DNA of 5,004 nt, from NCBI GenBank assembly GCA_964389805.1, contig CAYMFU010000056.1, positions 1-5,004 on the forward strand, written 5' to 3'. The number at the start of each line of letters is the position of its first letter. The stretch's first letter is position 1. Both the position numbers and the translations under genes were made by a program. Positions 1 through 5,004 of the stretch are shown here, piece after piece. The notes below the pieces were generated by a model, which was not told where the DNA came from, searched no databases, and saw only the letters and a list, made by a program, of their open reading frames with translations. This stretch comes from JAGTVG01 sp964389805. GTDB taxonomy: Bacteria; Bacteroidota; Bacteroidia; Cytophagales; Cyclobacteriaceae.

Positions 1-2832
1 ATGAAGGAAATCCCAGCTGCTTCTTTTCCACAGCAACTCCAGGGCAGGGCAGCCGGGGTGATGGTTATGCAGGATTACAGGCCGGGAGCCAATCCTATGG
101 TCCGAATCCGTGGTTACGGGACCATTAACAATAATGATCCCCTGTATATTGTTGATGGGATCCCGATGTACAATGATTACCAGTCCATCAATCCGAATAA
201 TATTGAATCGGTTCAGGTCCTGAAAGACGCGGCTGCCTCGATATACAGCGCCCGGGCCGGAAATGGTGTGATCCTGATTACCACGAGGAATGGTAAGAAA
301 AGGGGGACTGAATTTACCTTCGACGCCCGGTATGGATGGCAGAAAGCAAATGGCAAAGCAGACCTTCTCAATACCCAGCAACTGGGTGAGCTGATGTACC
401 AGCAGGACCTTAATGATTATGCCAATGCCTATGGTGGCGATACGGATGGATTCGATTGGGATGGATACAATGCTCAATATGGAGGCAACCCGAATGCTTC
501 TGATTTCATACCAGACTATGTATATCCTGATGGTGCTTTTATTGGCGAGGTGGACGAATCTTTATACAGTTATCCGAATAACCTAATTGCAAGGGCAAAC
601 AGGGAAGGCACGGACTGGTTCGATGAAATATATCAAACCGCACCCATCCAGGAATACCATTTTGGAGCATCTGCCGGAACAGACAGAGGCAGGTATTATT
701 TTGGGCTTGGGTATTTTGATCAACAGGGTGTTGTGAAACACACCAGGTTCAACAGGATCTCCTTAAGAGCCAATACTGAATTCAGGATAAAAGAATGGTT
801 CAGGATGGGTGAAAACCTGGAAGTTTCCTATAATGAAAATGTAAATACTGAAAATAATGAAGAGAATGCTCCGATCCTTAGTGCATATAGAATGCAGCCT
901 ATTTTTCCGGTTTATGATATAGGCGGATATTATGCTGGAATAAAAGGTTCTTCTAGTGGATCAGGAGAAAATCCACTGGCTATATTGGATAGAAACAAAG
1001 ATAACGTCGCCGAGAATTGGAGGATCTTTGGCAATGCTTTTCTTGAGATTGATTTTTTGAAAGATCTTACCTTCAGGTCTCACCTTGGATTGGACTATAG
1101 CACCTGGTACCAGTCTGCTTTTACTGCTTTAAATCCGGAAAGTGCAGAACCCAGGTCCTCAAACCATTTGCTGGTCCGGTCAGATTACCAGCTCAATATC
1201 ACCTGGTATAACACCCTGAATTTTAAGAAGGTATTTTCCGGACAGCATGCTTTGAATGTATTACTGGGAACAGAACTAATTGAAAGCAGGTATACGTATC
1301 TTAGCGGATCCAGAGCCAGTTTCTTTGTTGAAGATCTCAGTTATCGCTTTCTCAACGCCGGTGAAGCTGCACAGCAGAATTCAGGAACCGGGTCTGAATG
1401 GAATATGTTTTCTTTATTCGCTAAGGTCAATTATGCTTTTAAGAATAAATACCTTGCCGATTTTATCATCAGAAGAGATGGATCATCCCGCTTCAGTTCA
1501 GAATACAGGTATGGGGTATTCCCGGCGTTTTCTCTGGGTTGGAGAATTTCCGATGAAACCTTCTTGAGTGGAACAAAATGGCTTAATGATCTTAAATTAA
1601 GAGGCAGCTGGGGACAAATGGGTAACCAGAACATCGACCCTTATAACCAATACTCAACCTTCCGGACACATATATGGCAGTCATCCTATGATATCTCCGG
1701 TTCCAACATTAGTGTTTATAGTGGATATGATAGCCAGAGTTTTGGAAATCCATTCGGACGCTGGGAAACTACAACTGTTCTGGATATTGGATTTGATGCA
1801 ACATTATTCAACGGCAGGTTTTCACTTTATTTCGATTGGTTCGACCGTAGAACAACCGATATGCTGGTTCAATTACCACTTCCGGGTTCACAGGGGGATG
1901 CAGCCACACCGTTTCAAAACGCGGGCGAGATGGAAAACAAAGGTGTAGAATTTACATTGTTCTATAATAATGGATTTTCAAATAGTGAATTCCAATATTC
2001 TCTTGGATTTAATATATCACATTATTCCAACAAGGTGGTAAAACTAGGGGAAGATCAGGACATGATCATTTCAGGACCATCTTTAAGGCAGATACGATAT
2101 ACAAGAACAGTTTCAGGACAACCTTTCATGAGTTACTGGGGCATGGAGCGCAATGGATTTACAAACGGTTCGGAATCCTACTGGAATGAGGATAATGATT
2201 ATGTTTCCGACATCTATCCTGGCTACTACAACTACATCAGCCAGCACGGTGAAGGTATTGGACGATTCAAGTTTATAGATCAGAATGGAGATGGCATGAT
2301 CAATGAGGAGGATAATACCTATATTGGCAGTCCGCACCCGGATTTCTATTATGGTTTAAATGCGGCCTTTGAATGGAAAGGATTTGATTTCACTTTATTT
2401 TTCCAGGGAGTATCCGGCATGGAGTTGAACAATTATGTTTCACGCTGGATCGATTTTGTACAGTTTCAGGGAAACAGAAGTGTTAAGATGTATGAAAAAT
2501 CCTGGACGCCTGCATTGGGAGATAAGGCAGAATTACCGGTCTTGAGTTTTGGGGACTATCAAAGTAATCAAGCCAATGATTATTTTGTTCAGAAAGCATC
2601 TTATCTGAGAATGCGTAATATGATGTTTGGTTATACCTTCTCGAACATAAAGGGAGTGGACAGGTTGCGATTGTATTTTCAGATGCTGAATTTATTCACC
2701 ATAACAAAATATGAGGGCCTTGAGCCCGACGTTGCCACAGCAAATCAGGTGAATGAGCTTTCCCTTGGAATTGACCAGGGTGTTTATCCATCGGCTAAAA
2801 CCTTTCTGTTTGGTCTGAATTTTGGTTTTTAA
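1..2832 (+). CDS. SusC/RagA-family TonB-linked outer-membrane transporter, 5' partial
   Basis: This is an outer-membrane 22-strand beta-barrel transporter of the SusC/RagA family. Such proteins import glycans or peptides using TonB-ExbBD energy, usually with a SusD lipoprotein lid. Seen in the 943 visible residues: plug-domain motifs LQGRAAGV (13-20), VRIRGYGTIN (34-43), PLYIVDGIP (47-55), IESVQVLKDAAA (68-79) and GNGVILITT (87-95). Barrel motifs follow: RRDGSSRF (491-498), WGQMGNQNI (537-545), NAGEMENKG (640-648), an acidic loop DQNGDG (760-765), then IGSPHPDFYYGLN and FFQG. The protein ends in Phe (FGLNFGF), the usual barrel-assembly signal. No signal peptide, carboxypeptidase-regulatory-like domain or TonB box is visible, although full-length members are usually about 1000-1100 residues. 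The ATG at base 1 is therefore taken as internal, with the true start upstream of the window. No frameshift is seen. No susD follows; the next gene is convergent. The family call is firm, but the substrate cannot be inferred. Confidence 0.95.
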   Translation: MKEIPAASFPQQLQGRAAGVMVMQDYRPGANPMVRIRGYGTINNNDPLYIVDGIPMYNDYQSINPNNIESVQVLKDAAASIYSARAGNGVILITTRNGKKRGTEFTFDARYGWQKANGKADLLNTQQLGELMYQQDLNDYANAYGGDTDGFDWDGYNAQYGGNPNASDFIPDYVYPDGAFIGEVDESLYSYPNNLIARANREGTDWFDEIYQTAPIQEYHFGASAGTDRGRYYFGLGYFDQQGVVKHTRFNRISLRANTEFRIKEWFRMGENLEVSYNENVNTENNEENAPILSAYRMQPIFPVYDIGGYYAGIKGSSSGSGENPLAILDRNKDNVAENWRIFGNAFLEIDFLKDLTFRSHLGLDYSTWYQSAFTALNPESAEPRSSNHLLVRSDYQLNITWYNTLNFKKVFSGQHALNVLLGTELIESRYTYLSGSRASFFVEDLSYRFLNAGEAAQQNSGTGSEWNMFSLFAKVNYAFKNKYLADFIIRRDGSSRFSSEYRYGVFPAFSLGWRISDETFLSGTKWLNDLKLRGSWGQMGNQNIDPYNQYSTFRTHIWQSSYDISGSNISVYSGYDSQSFGNPFGRWETTTVLDIGFDATLFNGRFSLYFDWFDRRTTDMLVQLPLPGSQGDAATPFQNAGEMENKGVEFTLFYNNGFSNSEFQYSLGFNISHYSNKVVKLGEDQDMIISGPSLRQIRYTRTVSGQPFMSYWGMERNGFTNGSESYWNEDNDYVSDIYPGYYNYISQHGEGIGRFKFIDQNGDGMINEEDNTYIGSPHPDFYYGLNAAFEWKGFDFTLFFQGVSGMELNNYVSRWIDFVQFQGNRSVKMYEKSWTPALGDKAELPVLSFGDYQSNQANDYFVQKASYLRMRNMMFGYTFSNIKGVDRLRLYFQMLNLFTITKYEGLEPDVATANQVNELSLGIDQGVYPSAKTFLFGLNFGF

Positions 2833-2875
2833 ACTTTTGAAAAAACGAAGTACGAAAGCGCAGTAATCAGAGCAA

Positions 2876-2934
2876 TTAAATAAATAAGAAACCCCGCCCT
2901 CACAGGTTTTGAGCCTATAAAAGCAGGGTCAGGG
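2876..2934 (-). terminator. Rho-independent terminator of the hdrA-like operon
   Basis: Read on the minus strand, the arm CCCTGACCCT (2934-2925) pairs with AGGGCGGGG (2900-2892). This gives nine base pairs, one of them a G-U wobble, with a single bulged A. The 24-nt loop can fold a second small stem, ATAGG/CCTGT (2918-2914 with 2906-2902). A U-rich run, TTTCTTATTTATTTAA, follows directly (2891-2876). The hairpin begins about 31 nt past the TAA of the hdrA-like gene, a normal distance. On the plus strand the same stem has a C-A mismatch in place of the wobble and no T-run after it, so the signal is oriented for the minus-strand operon. Pairing was done by eye, without an energy calculation. 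Confidence 0.75.
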
Positions 2935-2965
2935 AGATGGAGTGCAATTAATCAATTAAATTATT

Positions 2966-4735
2966 TTACATAGTGATCGGTTCTTCCTTGTATTCCACAT
3001 CACTGAATATCCCTTCTATCTGCGCGAGCACTTGTTCATCCGTAAAATGCCTTCCTTTGATAGCTCCTGATGGACAGGCAGCTACGCATACCCCACAAGC
3101 TTTACACAATGCACTGATTACATGGCTCTTTTTCTGTTCCTCGTCAAATTCAATTGCGCTGTATGGACACATCACATTGCATATCCTGCATCCACTGCAC
3201 ACATCTTCATTGACTTCAGCAAAAACAGCGTCGACCTCGATCTTCCCTTTCGAGATACGGGCAAGGATCCGTGCTGCAGCAGCACGTGCTTGAGCGACAG
3301 TATCAGGAATATCCTTGGGTGCAACGCAGGTGCCTGCGATAAACACACCGTCTGTTGTGGTAGCGACGGGCTCCAGCTTGGGATGACTTTCGATAAACCA
3401 GCCATCCTTGTCCTGGCTGATATTTGTAAGATGTGCGATTTCGTGGGAATCTTCGCGTGCTTCCATACCTACCATGAGTACCACGAGGTCAGCCGGAATT
3501 TCAATATGCTCGCCAGATAATCTCTCATGTACTTCAATAAGCATTTCACAATCGTCCTTTGGCCCTGCTTTATGGATGATGGGTCGGTTTTCCTTATCAT
3601 ACATCAGGAATAGTGTTTTTGCTTGTGAAGACTGCCTGTAGAAATCCTCATGCCCTTTGCCGAACGCATGCATATCAATATATACATCAGAGACATAACA
3701 TTCGGGATTGGCAGACTTGATCTCATGGGCATATTTTAGGGCTGTCATGCAGCACACCCTTGAACAATAGGTATGAAATTCCTTATTCCTGCTACCGACA
3801 CAATGAATAATGGCTACGTATTTCGGGATCTTACCTTCTTTTGTTTCTATCCTGCCCTCTTTAAGCATACGCTCTAACTCAAAGGAAGTGATAACATTAG
3901 GCAGTTTTCCATAGCCATAGTGGGTAATCCGCGATGCATCGAATTCCTTATAACCCGTACCTATAACCACATTCCCTATGGCCACCTCCTTAACTTTTGC
4001 ACTACTCTCAGGCTCGCCGTTAAGATGCTTGATCTTGGCAGCAAAATTCCCTACAAATCCGGATAATTCTGTCAGCTTTGAATTAAGATATACCTGTATG
4101 TTTTTATGTTGCCTTGTCCGGGTAATTCTTTCAGTCAACAAATCGCTAGCAGAGTAATAATAAGGTGCTGTCAAATCCACCCGGGCTAAATTTCCACCCA
4201 GGTGGTCGTCTTTTTCAACCAAATGAACAAAGTTTCCAGCATCTGCCAGCTCCAGGGCAGCGGTCATCCCTGCTATGCCACCCCCAATGACCAAAACACT
4301 GGGATTCATATCTACAGTCATGCTCTCCAGCGCTTCATGTTTCTGAACACGTTGAACAGCGCCGTTGACCAGGGCCATTGCCTTTTCTGTAGCCGCCTTC
4401 CGATCTTTATGAACCCAGCTGCACTGTTCCCTGATATTGGCCATTTCAAGCATATATTGATTCAGACCAGCCATTCGCAAAGCACCGCGAAAGGTCCGTT
4501 CATGCATATTGGGGCTGCAGGCAGCAACCACTACCCTGTCAAGTCCGTTTTCCTTGATATCTTCAGCAATCATTTCCTGACCCGGGTTAGAACACATATA
4601 CTTATAGGTCTTCGCCAGACTAACATTTGGAAGCATAGAGGCATATTGTGCCACAGCCTCGGCATCAACAACTTTGGCAATATTTGTTCCGCAATTGCAG
4701 ACATATATGCCTATTTTATCATTTTTCTTTTCCAT
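2966..4735 (-). CDS. hdrA: HdrA-like iron-sulfur flavoprotein (heterodisulfide reductase subunit A / QmoA family)
   Basis: This is a cytoplasmic FAD and [4Fe-4S] electron-transfer subunit of an Hdr/Qmo-type complex; the family passes electrons between partner subunits, in some members by flavin-based bifurcation. The 589 residues show, in order: an HdrA N-terminal domain with CNCG (13-16), MCSNPGQ (47-53) and ACSPNMHERTFR (72-83); an FAD Rossmann motif, IGGGIAGM (150-157), with the acidic E174 and LGGN (179-182); a second dinucleotide motif, GTGY (259-262); the HdrA-specific cluster cysteines C312, C324, C328 and C329 (CVGSR...YCSRVCC); the FAD-closing motif AGTCVAPKDIPDT (467-479); and a C-terminal ferredoxin domain with cysteines 513/516/519/523 and 544/547/550/554. 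The ferredoxin domain inserted mid-protein in methanogen HdrA is absent. The ATG places CNCG 12 residues from the start, as expected. No Shine-Dalgarno is evident. The start lies 2 bp after the upstream gene's stop, so translation is probably coupled. The bound disulfide or other partner is unknown, and with no methanogen context CoM-S-S-CoB reduction should not be assumed. Confidence 0.93.
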   Translation of the reverse strand: MEKKNDKIGIYVCNCGTNIAKVVDAEAVAQYASMLPNVSLAKTYKYMCSNPGQEMIAEDIKENGLDRVVVAACSPNMHERTFRGALRMAGLNQYMLEMANIREQCSWVHKDRKAATEKAMALVNGAVQRVQKHEALESMTVDMNPSVLVIGGGIAGMTAALELADAGNFVHLVEKDDHLGGNLARVDLTAPYYYSASDLLTERITRTRQHKNIQVYLNSKLTELSGFVGNFAAKIKHLNGEPESSAKVKEVAIGNVVIGTGYKEFDASRITHYGYGKLPNVITSFELERMLKEGRIETKEGKIPKYVAIIHCVGSRNKEFHTYCSRVCCMTALKYAHEIKSANPECYVSDVYIDMHAFGKGHEDFYRQSSQAKTLFLMYDKENRPIIHKAGPKDDCEMLIEVHERLSGEHIEIPADLVVLMVGMEAREDSHEIAHLTNISQDKDGWFIESHPKLEPVATTTDGVFIAGTCVAPKDIPDTVAQARAAAARILARISKGKIEVDAVFAEVNEDVCSGCRICNVMCPYSAIEFDEEQKKSHVISALCKACGVCVAACPSGAIKGRHFTDEQVLAQIEGIFSDVEYKEEPITM

Positions 4736-4740
4736 GATTA
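4733..4740 (-). other. Stop-start junction suggesting translational coupling
   Basis: On the minus strand the upstream membrane-subunit gene ends TAA (4740-4738), two bases (TC) follow, and the HdrA-like gene begins ATG (4735-4733). The roughly 20 bases before this ATG are AT-rich and contain no GGAGG-like sequence. Initiation therefore probably relies on a ribosome finishing the upstream gene, or on the AT-rich, SD-independent initiation common in Bacteroidota. No promoter is visible or needed here, which supports a single operon. Confidence 0.6.
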
Positions 4741-5004
4741 CTTTAATGTTAATGATAAAGGATCAACGAGTTTCTGTTGCCTGATCATTGCCTCCTTTTG
4801 AATCGCTGCATAATACATAGCCAATGGGCGGTAAATGAGATGCGACCATTTACTGAAAGGCATCCTCAAAAACCAGGGAACGACTGCCATCAGGTGTATG
4901 ACATACGTTATATTGGCTGCTTCAAGAAATCCTGTTCTATGAAGGATATGTTGAACAATACCGGAAATAACTATAATAGAAAGTAAAATAATAAACATCC
5001 AGTC
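4738..5004 (-). CDS. C-terminal end of a QmoC/HdrE-like cytochrome b membrane subunit, 5' partial
   Basis: The frame stays open to the right edge of the window: codons for Asp-Trp precede the first visible ATG at 4998. The true start lies beyond base 5004. The 88 visible residues begin with a hydrophobic helix, MFIILLSIIVISGIVQHI (3-20). A second hydrophobic stretch follows, ITYVIHLMAVVPWFL (32-46), then RMPFSKWSHLIYRPLAMYY (47-65) and a short charged cytoplasmic-looking tail. Histidines H37 and H55 of the visible part are candidate haem ligands. The PFSKxxHxxYRPxA pattern near the C-terminus resembles the end of QmoC and HdrE/NarI-type cytochrome b subunits, which link Hdr-like soluble subunits to the quinone pool. 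If it is QmoC-like, an N-terminal HdrC-type ferredoxin domain should lie outside the window. It is the gene immediately upstream of the HdrA-like gene in the same operon, which supports a shared complex. The membrane-anchor role is likely; the exact subfamily is uncertain from so short a fragment. Confidence 0.7.
   Translation of the reverse strand, partial: DWMFIILLSIIVISGIVQHILHRTGFLEAANITYVIHLMAVVPWFLRMPFSKWSHLIYRPLAMYYAAIQKEAMIRQQKLVDPLSLTLK

Noticed and set aside
1..3. ATG at the first base as the true start of the SusC-like gene
   Set aside because: The sequence after it is already inside the plug domain, and a signal peptide and the regulatory-like domain are missing, so the real start should lie to the left of the window.
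2835..2850. CTTTTGAAAAAACG just after the transporter stop as a plus-strand terminator
   Set aside because: The possible stem is only a few A-T pairs and no T-run follows it.
2872..2960. Short direct repeats GCAATTAA (2872-2879, 2944-2951) and CAATTAAA (2873-2880, 2953-2960) on both sides of the terminator
   Set aside because: They are 8 bp long in very AT-rich spacer DNA, where such matches arise by chance, and no element ends or target-site structure go with them.
3122..3520. 132-codon plus-strand frame with several cysteines
   Set aside because: The cysteines arise from the antisense of the ferredoxin region and do not form a spaced cluster motif; it is a shadow of the HdrA-like gene.
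2966..4735. Assigning the protein as a true CoB-CoM heterodisulfide reductase subunit
   Set aside because: The host context is not a methanogen, and the HdrA name covers many bacterial electron-transfer complexes, so only the family is claimed and not the reaction.
4202..4801. 199-codon plus-strand reading frame opposite the HdrA-like gene
   Set aside because: It overlaps a strongly supported gene on the other strand, crosses its operon junction, and its translation shows no recognisable domain or consistent composition; it is an antisense shadow.

Overview
The window reads as a piece of a Bacteroidota chromosome, probably from an anaerobe. The left half encodes a SusC/RagA-type TonB-linked outer-membrane protein, a family that is a hallmark of this phylum. 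Coding sequence is moderately AT-rich, and neither start region that can be inspected has a clear Shine-Dalgarno sequence, which also fits Bacteroidota. The genus cannot be told from this window. The anaerobic lifestyle is inferred from the Hdr-type redox genes in the right half.

Layout: (1) Bases 1-2832, plus strand, hold most of a SusC-like transporter. The frame is open at base 1, so the signal peptide, the carboxypeptidase-regulatory-like domain and the first part of the plug lie outside the window. (2) Bases 2833-2965 form a 133-bp gap between two converging genes. It contains a good intrinsic terminator that serves the minus strand. No SusD-like gene follows the SusC gene. (3) Bases 2966-4735, minus strand, encode a complete 589-residue HdrA-like iron-sulfur flavoprotein. 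(4) Bases 4738-5004, minus strand, are the last 88 codons of a membrane protein. It resembles the C-terminal cytochrome b-like part of QmoC/HdrE-type subunits and runs off the right edge.

The two minus-strand genes are 2 bp apart and almost certainly share an operon, which ends at the terminator near 2890. Together they suggest a membrane-anchored Hdr/Qmo-type complex. In such a complex the FAD and iron-sulfur centres of the HdrA-like subunit exchange electrons with a membrane quinone site through the cytochrome-like subunit. The electron donor, the acceptor and the direction of flow cannot be read from this window. The remaining subunits (HdrB/HdrC or QmoB-like, MvhD-like, a hydrogenase or a dehydrogenase) would be expected to the right of base 5004. 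The SusC gene is transcribed towards this operon and has no evident functional link with it.

No RNA genes, CRISPR arrays, insertion sequences, attachment sites or origins were seen. The most notable points are the HdrA paired with a membrane subunit in a Bacteroidota background, the lack of an inserted ferredoxin domain in that HdrA, and the SusC gene without a downstream SusD.
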